Part shown: positions 32,514 through 43,167 of the stretch, piece by piece
Numbering within the stretch: position 1 is the stretch's first letter
Layout: each line of letters starts with the position of its first letter
Assembly: GCF_905171765.1 (NCBI RefSeq)
Contig: NC_053398.1
Location: 51,024,338 to 51,088,337, forward strand
DNA length: 64,000 nucleotides
Direction: 5' to 3'
From: Bufo bufo
Taxonomy: Eukaryota; Chordata; Amphibia; Anura; Bufonidae
The notes under the pieces: generated by a model
Database searches by the model: none
What the model was told of the DNA's origin: nothing
The model's input: only the letters and a program-made list of their open reading frames with translations
Translations under genes and position numbers: made by a program

Positions 32514-33800
32514 GTCTAGACAGACAACTTTGCTGCCAAGGCAATTCACCCTGTGGGGAAACAAAATAATGAGCAAACTGGTACCGGACTCGAAGACCAG
32601 AATGGCCGGGCCTTCCTACTGGCATCCCATCACTGACATTGGAGTCCAAAAATGATGCATCATCCTCCAGGGGATCTATTGTGGCATCATAGATCCTAAC
32701 AAAATTGTGGAGGACAACACACGCCATGATGACTGACTGCACACTGGTGGGGGACAACTGAATGGTTGTCAAAAAAACACGCCACCTGGACGAAAGAATA
32801 CCAAAGGCACATTCAACATAACGCCTGGCTCACGAAAAAAGCGATAGTTAAAAATGCGCCTACGGGTGTTCAACGACCGCCAATCAAAGGGGCGCAAAAC
32901 ATTAGCTGTAAGAGCAAAACCCTCATCAGAAACTACTACAAAAGGGGCAGGGGGGCCAGCAGACCCGGGAAGCACACATGGTGCAGGCAGGGCCAACTAG
33001 TTATCAAGAAGCCGAAGACCCATACGGGAGGCTCTAAATACGCGAGCATCGGCTGCACTCCCATAGGCCCCAATGTCTACAAATACAAAACAGTAGTTAC
33101 TGTCTACTAATGCCAACAGAACTACCGAGAAATAACTTCTGTAGTTATAGAAACAGGACCCTGAGTTTGGTGGCTTCTTGATGTGCACATGTTTCCCATC
33201 TAAAGCCCCTATGCAATTCGGGAACTGTGCATTCTCCAAAAACCCTCTCGCTATCTCAAGCCACATGTCAGTAGATGGCTGTGGCATAACCATGGACTTG
33301 ATACGAGCCCAGATTACATCACAGGTTTCACGAACAATGTCAGCAATGGTGGAGGTCCCAAGCAAAAAAAACTAAATGAAGAGAGGCAAAGGAGTTTCCT
33401 GTTGCAAGATACCTATAACTAAATAAATAAAGATAAAAACCCAAGCCCACAAGAATAAATACATACATGATAATAGAAATAAATCTTACCGAAGCGTAAC
33501 AAGAAGCTGCTCATCAGCAGATATGCAGCGCCTCATCCTGGTATCTTGAAACGTTAAATCAGCACAAACCAATTCCAGAAGCCGGCTAAATGAAGATATG
33601 GAGAGTCTGCAGAAGCCTTCAAACTTCTCCGGGTGGCGGCGCAGATCTCCATAAAGCATACGGAAATGTCCTTTATAGGGCCGCTGACATACAATAGGAT
33701 GTATCCACAACCTCTTATGCCTCCGCGGATCTTCCTCCAACATAAAACGCCGCTCCCCAAAACGCCTTGAAATGAGCCACAGTAGAGCGAGCCGAGTCAA
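32514..33800 (-). pseudogene. PIF/Harbinger transposase, intron-containing, multiply broken
   Basis: DDE nuclease of the PIF/Harbinger (HARBI1-like) family. The first segment, 33490-33800, has RRHKRLWIHPIV, GHFRMLYGDLRRHPEKF and SISSFSRLLELV. A 77-nt intron (33413-33489, minus GTAAGA...TATAG) restores RYLATGNSF. Next come LGTSTIADIVRETC, ALDGKHVHIKKP (first Asp), FVDIGAYGSAADARVF (second Asp) and SLNTRRRIFNYRF; a frame change then leads to a VECAFGIL-type Glu motif and VVLHNFVR. Lesions: one extra base in the A-run 33364-33371, TAG near 32997, a TGA or frameshift near 32830-32850, plus a frame problem at the start. The 3' end is cut by the small hAT MITE. The start codon is unresolved. Confidence 0.87.
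33413..33489 (-). other. Predicted 77-nt intron in the Harbinger transposase
   Basis: On the minus strand, CTTCG|GTAAGATTTATT begins it and TTATAG|GTATCTTGCA ends it. Removing it joins a CG|G codon and continues the conserved TLR-YLATG block of the family. Without the removal the frame meets stops. Confidence 0.75.
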
Positions 33801-34070
33801 AAGTCATCACAGACATTTTACAACTGACACACACAACACCTCTACACACACTTCCAAACACCATCCAAAAAACCCACACAAGACACAGGTGAACAGGATT
33901 TAAATATTGCCTACATGGCCAGGTGAAAAAATGTATTCCTAAAGCACACATTTCGATCCGTGAAACACGGACTGCACACGGATTGTACAACACGGACTCA
34001 TGGAGCTAACATGGATTTGTCACAGGCGGAAACACGGATTGAACATGGTTCGTGTTAGCACGGATCAAAA
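33801..34070. other. Flank of the Harbinger transposase
   Basis: Repeats of the ACACGGA/CACGGATC motif at about 33955-34060 resemble the CACGGAT-rich sequence at 14450-14605, consistent with terminal or subterminal sequence of one element, but no TIR pair was established. Confidence 0.35.
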
Positions 34071-34145
34071 AGGCCTCATGCACACGACAGTTGTTTTTCT
34101 CAGCCCCCGTTCCGTTTTTTTTTGCGGATAGGATGGGGACCTATT

Positions 34146-34837
34146 TGTGACGGTATCATCCGTGTCACCGTCTAGTATTCCCTTCTCCCCTTGAAATAGC
34201 ACAGCCAAATAATCCACAGAGCAATAAATCGCTAGTATCGCTGGTATTGCCGGTATCGCCAAATAAGTCTATACATTAGCCCAAGCTGAATGCTAGAAAT
34301 ACTTTACTAGAAGGCCTCACATTGAAAAAATACAATTGCTTTTATCCCCTGCTCCCATGCAAGGGAGACACCCACAACAACATACATTAACCCATAACAC
34401 AAAGGTTACAACCCACATAGACTCCTCCCCTCTGCTTGTGATATAATCATGGTACACCATGGTTAACATAATCAACACAGGCAGGAGAATACACATTGCC
34501 CTCTGTCCTGAGAGACAATCAAATTACAACTCGGTTGTCTCCAGGACAGAGGACAATCGGCAATACACACAGAGAGACAATGGAACAGACATCACTTACT
34601 CAAACATACAATGTCCCACCCTTTACAATACACATAGACATTTAACACATCCTAAAATGGCACGAATTAGACCAGGAATTCAAAAGTTAGTACAAGTCTC
34701 TTTGGCCTGGCTGTACTCATGGCTTTTCTGCACAAAACCGGTGCATTCAACATGGGACCATAATCACATGGTAAGAGGCTGGCAAGTAGTCCTCTCCAAG
34801 CACTCGTTGCAACCTCAAAAGAGGGGAGTTTGTCACA
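34146..34837 (-). repeat. 3' LTR of the 34-37 kb element
   Basis: 692 bp with the short terminal inverted repeat TGTGAC...GTCACA. About nine bases longer than its partner, partly through an extra GCCGGTATC near 34247. Confidence 0.9.
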
Positions 34838-34971
34838 TATCTTCCCTTTGGGGTTAAGACTAAACAGGTATCTGACCTCCTGTCGGTCAGTACCTTGATT
34901 AGTCGGGAAGCCCACCCACAAAGAAACATTAGCAGAGTTGCCCACCCACGGTAAATAGTTAACAGGGTAGC

Positions 34972-36567
34972 TCACCCACCAGGGACTGTACTGGTCTGTA
35001 GGTCCTTCTGCACTGATGCCAGCACTTCTGCTGGGACGAGGGGGATGCAAGCCAGTCCTGTAACAAGGGGGTCGGTGGAGCAGAGGCTAGCGGCGCTCTG
35101 CCCTGATGCCAGCTCTTCTGCTGGTGTGAGGGGGGTGCAAGCCAGTCCTGTAACAAGGGGGTCAGTGGAGCAGAGGCTAGCGGCGCTCTGGCCTGATGCC
35201 AGCTCTTCTGCTGGGGTGAGGGGGGTGCAAGCCAGCCCTGTAACAAGGGGGTCGGTGGAGCAGAGGCTAGCAGCGCTCTGCCTTGATGCCAGCTCTTCTG
35301 GGGTGAGGAGGGTGCAAGCCAGCCCTGTAACAAGGGGGTCGGTGGAGCAGAGGCTAGCGGCGCTCTGCCTGGATGCCAGCTCTTCTGCTGGGAAGGGATT
35401 GGTGGGTATCGCAGGCTCATCCCCTGCCCCCAGAACTCGGTTGGAGGGATCAGTGGGTATCGCAGGCTCATCCCCTGCCCCCAGAACTCGGTTGGGAAGT
35501 AGCTGGGAAGGGGAGGGCTCGCTTACCTCCTCCTCCTGGTATCCCTGCAGAGATGGCTGGGGATCTGGACCGACCGTCCAGCATCCCTGTAGGACTGGCA
35601 CAGAGCCCGCGGTCTCATCTGCGCCCGTGTAGAGGGGTTTGTGTTCCCCTTTTCCCGGTATCTCCGGCTGCTGGTGGAAGGTGAGGCCGTTGCCTCTCCT
35701 CCCCAGGACTCTGGTTGCTGTAGGGCAGAGGGACCCAGCATCTCCTCCCCCTGGAACTCAGGTTGCCGCTGGGGAGAGAGACCGGTTGTCTCCTCTCCCT
35801 GTGATATGCAATGCCGCTGGAGATCTGGGCAGGCGGCCCAGCATCCCTGTAGGGCTGGTAGAGAGACCTTGGTCCCATCTCCACCTGCCATCTGTGGGTC
35901 CTCCCAGGACAAGTCTATGAGGTTGCTCACCTCTGAGGTTGGTTGGGCAAAAGAGGGTATAATTTCCAGGCAATCCTCTGGGCTGAGGGATGGTGGTTGA
36001 GCTAGGTTGAACAGTTGACAGTAGCTCTGCTCCAGCTCCCACTCCATGGTGACTAGATGCATCAGGTCTGGCCCAAGGTCGTCCACTCGGGGAAGGTCCA
36101 GCTCGGTTTCCCTGATGTCGTGGATGTCCCAGAACCGACATTCTGTGGGGCATCCAAAGTCATAGCCCTCATCAAAGGCTTCCCACAGTAAGCCCGGACC
36201 ATTATAATCCTCTCCCTCCGGCAGATAGTGGTTAGTCATCCATGGGTTGCGCTGGGTGGCATACCACTTTAGTGCCCGGTATGGTTTGTCCAGCCACAAC
36301 TCCCTCCAACTCAGGGTCCACAGTTCTGTCACCCACTCAGCCAAGGGTTGCTGCAGGGCCACGAGTACCACGAGTACCTGGAGCCTCTGTTCCTCACTGG
36401 GAAGACTCTCTCTCCGCTGCCGCTGTACCTCCTCCAAAGCGTCATACCACAGCCCCTTTCGAGTGGCATCTCTGTGCATCTCTGTAGTCCAGTATGCTCT
36501 CCTCTGATAAAGGCCCATCCTGTTGGGCCAAGTACTGCTGCAACCTCCAGTGAAACTCCTCTTCCAT
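34972..36567 (-). pseudogene. Gag-like or orphan ORF of the LTR element, with 30-residue repeats
   Basis: ATG at 36567 starts MEEEFHWRLQQYLAQQDG; the frame shifts near 36500 into a 330-codon frame (RRAYWTTEMHRDATRKGLWYD..., LPEGEDYNGPGLLWEAFDEG), and again near 35540 into a frame that holds LVTGLACTPLTPAEELASGQ repeats and ends at 34972. The N-terminal 150 residues are rich in Trp, Glu and Leu; the rest is Pro/Ser/Gln-rich with recurring LQGCW motifs. I recognise no enzymatic domain. The position after the primer site suggests a Gag-like role, which is inference. Two frame changes mean this copy is not intact. Confidence 0.6.
35047..35400. repeat. 90-bp minisatellite, four units, coding for 30-residue repeats
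   Basis: Units start GCAAGCCAGTCCTGTAACAA at 35047, 35137, 35227 and 35314 (periods 90, 90, 87). Unit length divisible by three keeps the minus-strand frame open and expands the ORF's C-terminal part. Confidence 0.92.
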
Positions 36568-36718
36568 GTTGCTGTGGATAGGAACGCTGCCCGGTAGCTA
36601 GCTCTGTCCCTTGAGCTCCTTCAAAGCCAGGGTCGCTGCACGAGTGCCAGCGTTGCCCTCCATGCACCATACACTAGTGCCTTCCTTGAATCCTCTGTGC
36701 AGGGAAAAAGAAGGGAAA

Positions 36719-36736
36719 ATCCCGCTGCTGCCACCA
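36719..36736 (-). promoter_or_regulatory. Primer binding site of the 34-37 kb LTR element
   Basis: The minus strand reads TGGTGGCAGCAGCGGGAT, beginning two bases inside the 5' LTR end, the standard spacing. I cannot name the tRNA from memory. Confidence 0.55.
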
Positions 36737-36738
36737 GT

Positions 36739-37421
36739 TGTGACGGTATCATCAGCGTCACCGTCTAGTATTCCCTTCTCCCCTTGAAATAGCACAGCCA
36801 AATAATCCACAGAGCAATAAATCGCTAGTATCGCTGGTATCGCCAAATAAGTCTATACATTAGCCCAAGCTGAATGCTAGAAATACTTTACTAGAAGGCC
36901 TCACATTGAAAAAATACAATTGCTTTTATCCCCTGCTCCCATGCAAGCGAGACACCCACAACAACATACATTAACCCATAACACAAAGGTTACAACCCAC
37001 ATAGACTCCTCCCCTCTGCTTGTGATATAATCATGGTACACCATGGTTAACATAATCAACACAGGCAGGAGAATACACGTTGCCCTCTGTCCTGAGAGAC
37101 AATCGAATTACAACTCGGTTGTCTCCAGGACAGAGGACAATCACCAATACACACAGAGAGACAATGGAACAGACATCACTTACTCAAACATACAATGTCC
37201 CACCCTTTACAATACACATAGACATTTAACACATCCCAAAATGGCATGAATTAGACCAGGAATTCAAAAGTTAGTATAAGTCTCTTTGGCCTGGCTGTAC
37301 TCATGGCTTTTCTGCACAAAACCGGTGCATTCAACATGGGACCATAATCACATGGTAAGAGGCTGGCAAGTAGTCCTCTCCAAGCACTCGTGGCAACCTC
37401 AAAAGAGGGGAGTTTGTCACA
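36739..37421 (-). repeat. 5' LTR of the 34-37 kb element
   Basis: 683 bp, nearly identical to 34146-34837, which indicates a recent insertion. Confidence 0.9.
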
Positions 37422-37681
37422 CTATTCATTTCAATGGGTCAGCAAAAAAATGCTGATAGTTCATTCGTGTGTGTTCCGCATCCGTTGTCCGTGTTTCCCT
37501 TCAGCAAAAAAAATAGTGCATGTCCTACTTTTTTCACATTTGCGGACAAGGATAGGCATTTATTACAAGGGATCTGTGAAAATAAACGGATCCTCCAAAA
37601 AAAAATGGATGCCGCATCCATTTTTTTTAGCGGACGCACAATTTGCGGACGCAAAAAACAACTGTTGTGTGCATGAGGCCT

Positions 37682-37911
37682 TAACAGTATGTTCACATGG
37701 ACTGAATGACATCTGGCCCTCCGATTTGTGCTGCAGATTTGTAGTTTGCCACACATCAGACTATGTCATAGTCCCAATGAATGGGGCTAATCTCCATGTG
37801 GATACCTGTTGTGGATTCTGCACAGAAACCACACCAACAGGGGATATGTTACCATTTTTCCACAAAATCCATGTCATGCAAACTACTACATGGATTTGCA
37901 ACGTCCCACTA
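37682..37911. other. Spacer with weak repeat character
   Basis: AT-balanced non-coding stretch between two MITEs; it may be the continuation of a Harbinger-related sequence, not established. Confidence 0.35.
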
Positions 37912-37914
37912 TTA

Positions 37915-38397
37915 GGCCCCTTTCACACGAGCGAGTTTTCCGCGCTGGTGCAATGTGTGACGTGAATGCATAGCACCCGCACTGAATCCTGACCCATTCA
38001 TTTAAATGGGTCTGGGTACATGAGCGTTGTTTTTCACGCATCAGTTCTGCTTTTCGTGATAAACGCAGCATGTTCTATATTCTGCGTTTTTCACGCAGCC
38101 CTGGCCCCATAGAAGTGAATGGGGCTGAGTGAAAAACGCATTGCATCCGGAAGCAAGTGCGGATGCAGCGCGTTTTTCACTAAGGGTTGCTAAAACATGT
38201 TGTTTGTAAACCTTCAGTTTTTTATCACGCGCGTGAAAAACCCATCACAACGCTTTGCATCCGCATGGAAAAAACTGAACAACTGAACGCAATCACAGAC
38301 AAAACTGACTGAATTTGCTTTCAAAATGGTGCAAGTTTTACTGAACGCACCCTGAACGCATCCGGAGCTAATCCGTCACTCTCGTGTGAAAGGGGCC
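37915..38397. mobile_element. Harbinger-type MITE, 483 bp
   Basis: Ends GGCCCCTTTCACACGAGCG and, reverse-complemented, GGCCCCTTTCACACGAGAG, with the exact duplication TTA (37912-37914 and 38398-38400). Same family as MITE 1 at 10212. Non-coding. Confidence 0.88.
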
Positions 38398-38400
38398 TTA

Positions 38401-39768
38401 TGGTAGTGGTACACTGCAAAAGGGTTTAAAAAATGCTTTTATGTCAAATATGCATTAGAAGGAGTTAATTGACCATTAGCAACCATCACTAGTTGGAGCT
38501 GTTTCTATCTCCCCATAGGGAGAAGTGCTAGGGAGACAATGTCTAGACAGAGAAGTGAGCAGATGCAAAAAAACAGCCCTAGATAGTGAACTAGCCAGAT
38601 AGACAAATATATAGAGAAAAAGTGGAGAAAGAGACAAATCAGAGCTGAACCCAGACATAATCTCCCCGTCACTCATTTAGCCTGTATGAGTGGAACATCG
38701 GAGCATATCTAGTTCCAAAGGTTCCCCTTGCCCTGTGCTGCATGGTGCAGGATAAGGGTTGTTTGTTTACTGCTGGTGACTCCTGGATTTTCACAGTATG
38801 ATAGGCAGAGGCTTCTGCCTAGAATTTTTCCCGGTGACATCACCAGCACTAATTGGCGGTAAAACAGCCTAGGGCAGCGCTAAAGACTGCCCATTTGTGC
38901 TGGTGATGTCACCGGGCTCACTGCTAGGCAGAAACCTCCACCTAGTATACCCATGAGAAACCTGGTAGGTCAGTGGTAGTGAAGAAAAAGCCCTTGCCCT
39001 GTGTGATGCATTTCTTGCTCTGATGCTCCACTAATACAGGCTTGTGTTTGGGTTCAGCTCTGAACTTGGACAACCCCTTTAAAAGCATTCCAGTGTTGAG
39101 AGGTGCGTGTAGAAGCTCTATGGAGATGAAAGGTGCTAAAGAGACATAGACTCCATGGCAATATTGTGGAGGTGAAAGGCTTCTGGAACCTGAACAGACT
39201 TAATAAAGGCAGAATCTGGATATGCCCACTACACTACATCTATACTATATGGAAATCTGTAGTACCATTAACTCTGAGTACAGCACTTGTAAAAAGGTGC
39301 ACTGTTCCCATCATTGAACGGCCCAGGGGAGCGCAAGAGTGAGTAACATATACAGCCACCATTCTTGCTACTATCTCTCCTCTCAGGTCACTTTCCACTG
39401 ACAACAAAGGGGAGTGGGATTTAAGTAGATACTGCATGAATTTCAATGAAAATACACTGTGTGAATATGCCGTAATTTGGCCACTATTACATTTTTAAAT
39501 ATACTTGAATTGTAAAACTTCCTTGTTCTATCTTTTTATTATTTTCTGTTGATTTTGAAAAAAGACCAAAACGTACAATACAAAAAACAAGCTGTCATAT
39601 GGCTATGAAAAAATGACAAAGTTAGGACTTTTATATATGGCAGTGATATTAAGATTTAAGAGGTCAGGGTACCGCTACACAGCATGTAGTTGAGATTGCT
39701 TAAAATGTTATCCCCTTTGCTGGTACTGTAAAATGCTATGGATTTGACGCACACAAATGCGCAGGGGA
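38401..39768. other. Non-coding interval with one strong hairpin
   Basis: No gene. A hairpin spans 38831-38916, with arms GGTGACATCACCAGCAC and GTGCTGGTGATGTCACC. An ACTTGGACAACCCCTTTAAA block at 39065-39084 resembles the end of the TTAA element at 28083-30138, but its partner was not located. Confidence 0.5.
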
Positions 39769-39870
39769 TTGGTTAGTAGTGATGGACGAACATCGGCCGG
39801 AATGTTTCGTGAACACGAATGCGCGTTCGCGATCAAATGTTCGCGAACCACGCGTTTGCGGCGGGCCTAT

Positions 39871-40236
39871 TCACTTTAATGGCAGGCGAACCTGAAAAAC
39901 CTTCAGGTCATATTTGCAGCCACCAAATACACCTCTGAACTCCCCTCCTCTTCCTCTCTTGTGGGCACCCACGTGACGTCCATCGACACCTTCACTACCA
40001 CTGACATTAGAGATCTCGGAGTAGGCAGCAACAGAGGGTACCACCCTCCTTGGACTGATCTGGGTACTGTCGTCAGACTGCTGGGTGGTGGCCGTTGCTA
40101 CCTCCTCTTCCTCATCCGATGCCAAGAATGGCTGCGCATTAGTAAGGTCTTGGAAGGGATTGGAAAATAATTCCTCTGACTCGAGTGGAGGGGCTATGGT
40201 GGTGGTGGTGGTGGTGGTGGTGTCTTTGGGGTGCAC
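39871..40236 (-). pseudogene. ORF fragment of the outer hAT-like element, distal part
   Basis: 122-residue open stretch with a poly-Thr run, an acidic patch (ASDEEEEVATATTQQSDD) and a Gly/Arg-rich segment (HKRGRGGEFRG). It lies directly beside X1, and its presumed upstream part is across X1 at 54802-55006; the frame does not join exactly at the duplicated CACA. It resembles the low-complexity N-terminal region of some hAT transposases, but no BED finger or catalytic domain is visible. Confidence 0.4.
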
Positions 40237-40687
40237 ATGTAGTGTCCCACTAGGTAAATGTGGGCACTACACAAGGGTTAATTGGGCCACATTGTTCTCC
40301 ACCTCCTGTGGGACAGGGTCATTGTATTTTATATGTCATTTTAATGTATAATGTCATTTTATTTATGTGCATTTCCTAGTTACCAGGCCTATTAGGGGTG
40401 TAATTCCTCCTCCTAGACAGAAGAGGGAGCTAGGGAACCCCCTAGTATAAATAGCCAGGTCCGGACCAGAGAGGGATGTCAGTCAGAGTTGTGGATTCCT
40501 GAAGTCAGTGTGCACCCTAGGCAGAGGGTAGCTGGGATCCAGCCTCTGATATGCAGCTAGATAGCCCAAGCTTCTAGTTGCCACCAGGAGAGGGTTTACC
40601 TCCTGAGAAACCTGAAGTTCCCACAGGAGTACAGAGCAGAGCTATTGTTCCAGCCAAGCAGAGAGCTGAAGGGCAGAAGTATATATA

Positions 40688-42270
40688 CACTGCTCAAAAA
40701 AATAAAGGGAACACTTAAACAACACAATGTAACTCCAAGTCAATCACACTTCTGTGAAATCAAACTGTCCACTTAGGAAGCAACACTGAGTGACAATCAA
40801 TTTCACATGCAGTTGTGCAAATGGGATAGACAACAGGTGGAAATTATAGGCAATTAGCAAGACACCCCCAATAAAGGAGTGGTTCTGCAGGTGGTAACCA
40901 CAGACCACTTCTCAGTTCCTATGCTTCCTGGCTGATGTTTTGGTCACTTTTGAATGCTGGCGGTGCTTTCACTCTAGTGGTAGCATGAGACGGAGTCTAC
41001 AACCCACACAAGTGGCTCAGGTAGTGCAGCTTATCCAGGATGGCACATCAATGCGAGCTGTGGCAAGAAGGTTTGCTGTGTCTGTCAGCTTAGTGTCCAG
41101 AGCATGGAGGCGCTACCAGGAGGAAGGCCAGTACATCAGGAGACGTGGAGGAGGCCGTAGGAGGGCAACAACCCAGCAGCAGGACCGCTACCTCCGCCTT
41201 TGTGCAAGGAGGAACAGGAGGAGCACTGCCAGAGCCCTGCAAAATGACCTCCAGCAGGCCACAAATGTGCATGTGTCTGCTCAAACGGTCAGAAACAGAA
41301 TCCATGAGGGTGATATGAGGGCCCAACGTCCACAGGTGGGGGTTGTGCTTACAGCCCAACACCGTGCAGGACGTTTGGCATTTGCCAGAGAACACCAAGA
41401 TTGGCAAATTCGCCACTGGCGCCCTGTGCTCTTCACAGATGAAAGCAGGTTCACACTGAGTACATGTGACAGACGTGACAGAGTCTGGAGACGCCGTGGA
41501 GAACGTTCTGCTGCCTGCAATATCCTCCAGCATGACCGGTTTGGCATTGGGTCAGTAATGGTGTGGGGTGGCATTTCTTTGGAGGGCTGCACAGCCCTCC
41601 ATGTGCTCGCCAGAGGTAGCCTGACTGCCATTAGGTACCGAGATGAGATCCTCAGACCCCTTGTGAGACCATATGCTGGTGCGGTTGGCCCTGGGTTCCT
41701 CCTAATGCAAGACAATGCTAGACCTCATGTGGCTGGAGTGTGTCAGCAGTTCCTGCAAGACGAAGGCATTGATGCTATGGACTGGCCCGCCCGTTCCCCA
41801 GACCTGAATCCATTTGAGCATATCTAGGACATCATGTCTCGCTCTGTCCACCAACGTCACGTTGCACCACAGACTGTCCAGGAGTTGGCAGATGCTTTAG
41901 TCCAGGTCTGGGAGGAGATCCCTCAGGAGACCGTCCGCCACCTCATCAGGAGCATGCACAGGCGTTGTAGGGAGGTCATACAGGCACGGGGAGGCCACAC
42001 ACACTACTGAGCCTCATTTTGACTTGTTTTAAGGACATTACATCAAAGTTGGATCAGCCTGTAGTGTGTTTTTCCACTTTAATTTTGAGGGTGACTCCAA
42101 ATCCAGACCTCCATGGGTTGAAAAATTTGATTTCCATTTTTTTTATTTTTGTGTGATTTTGTTGTCAGCACAATCAACTATGTAAAGAACAAAGTATTTC
42201 AGAAGAATATTTAATTAACTCAGATCTAGGATGTGTTATTTTTGTGTTCCCTTTATTTTTTTGAGCAGTG
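40688..42270 (+). mobile_element. Tc1-like transposon, family 1 copy B, 1583 bp
   Basis: Inverted repeats CACTGCTCAAAAAAATAAAG and complement, TA on each side (40686-40687, 42271-42272). Nearly the same sequence as 4374-5955, in the opposite orientation and inserted in the X1 5' LTR. Confidence 0.94.
40985..42010 (+). pseudogene. Tc1 transposase, one internal stop near the catalytic Glu
   Basis: 341-codon Tc1 transposase from ATG 40985 to TGA 42008-42010. HTH region ([20 protein letters not shown]), [12 protein letters not shown] linker, first Asp (FTDESRF), second Asp (MQDNARPH) and Glu (NPFEHI) are all legible. TAG at 41825-41827 (codon 281) replaces the Trp codon seen in copy A, just after the catalytic Glu; the last 60 codons remain open. 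Pro-Ile before the Glu in copy A is Pro-Phe here. The truncated product would keep the DDE residues but lose the C-terminal helices. Confidence 0.92.
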
Positions 42271-42854
42271 TATATATCAAGCAAGGAGTCATATACGAGA
42301 GGAAGGTTCCCTAACCAAGGATAAAGCCAGCAATCGGGCATACGGGCCTTGGGATAAATACAGACAGGATTCTGAGGAAAAGTGCAGCCTGATCTGTAAG
42401 TGTTTAACCCTCTGAGTATCTTGCAAGAACATTGTGCCTGCCATTGGATGTAAAGCCTGCCTGTTACCTTCTTGTACATGTGGAACTGAACAAAAGACTG
42501 TATATAGTTAACTGTTTCAGTAAAAGGAAGTTTTGGTTCACTGCAACGTGTGTTCCTCAATTATTCCTACAATAAACCGGTGTGCCACCGTTACCGGCAC
42601 TGGCGTCACGAACTTAAAGGGATCTTGGCACCGGCACATTAAACCTGCAACACCCAGGGCACCTCACCTACCACCCGGCCTGGTCCCTATACACAGAGAG
42701 TGCCCCAGAGGATCCATGTGCCAGCCTCTCCATCACTGCTGTATGCTTGCCCAGGGTCCTTCATAAACTGTGAGTAACCAAGAGCAACCCTCGTTTGCCT
42801 ATTAACCATGACCTCACCATCGCAATACCCTGCAGGGCTGCGTACTGCATATTT

Positions 42855-42872
42855 TGGCGTCACGAACAGGAT
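42855..42872 (+). promoter_or_regulatory. X1 primer-binding-site-like sequence
   Basis: TGGCGTCACGAACAGGAT lies five bases inside the 5' LTR. It resembles the Lys-type site TGGCGCCCGAACAGGGAC used by ERV-1 but with several differences, so the primer tRNA is uncertain. A 13-base copy (TGGCGTCACGAAC) also lies inside the LTR near 42602. Confidence 0.5.
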
Positions 42873-43167
42873 GCGATCATTCCTACGCCATTGTGGAATA
42901 TAAACTGTGTGCCAATATTGCCCATAAAGTGATAAAGCCCTATATGTTTATTTTCAAATTGCTGGGTCAAGAACTGTGAAAAATCATGGTGTGAAAACTG
43001 TATTTTCATGGACTGTTTTCTTTTAAGTCACCGCTTGCTGTCAGTGAATGGACAGCGTTGTACTTAAAGATGGCCGCCTAAGCTGACTGAAATAATTTCT
43101 GCGTCATCTCTGCATTTTGTTGGCGGGAAAAATTGCCACCGTCTGCTGAAAAAGCAGGAAAGACTGG

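Larger units (their letters stand above)
34146..37421 (-). mobile_element. Non-autonomous LTR retrotransposon, 3.3 kb
   Basis: LTRs at 34146-34837 (3') and 36739-37421 (5') begin TGTGACGG and end TTTGTCACA, and differ at few positions. A perfect 5-bp duplication CTATT flanks the element (34141-34145 and 37422-37426). The internal 1.9 kb carries one minus-strand ORF and a primer-site-like sequence, and has no protease, RT or integrase. It must have used enzymes from another element. It lies inside a Harbinger-type MITE. Confidence 0.92.
34071..37681. mobile_element. Harbinger-type MITE invaded by an LTR element
   Basis: Ends AGGCCTCATGCACACGACAG and, reverse-complemented, AGGCCTCATGCACACAACAG. 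The MITE itself is about 330 bp; an LTR element occupies 34146-37421. The flanking target duplication is not convincing. Confidence 0.75.
40238..42849 (+). repeat. X1 5' LTR, interrupted by Tc1
   Basis: TGTAGTGTCCC...GCGTACTGCA. A TATAAATA box lies at 40446-40453. The Tc1 copy entered at a TATATA run; in the 3' LTR the same place is an expanded (TA) microsatellite (45786-45812). Confidence 0.9.

Noticed and set aside
35045..36000. Plus-strand frames of up to 195 residues over the LTR element
   Set aside because: Antisense to the minus-strand ORF; generated by the 90-bp repeat and Pro/Gly-rich composition.
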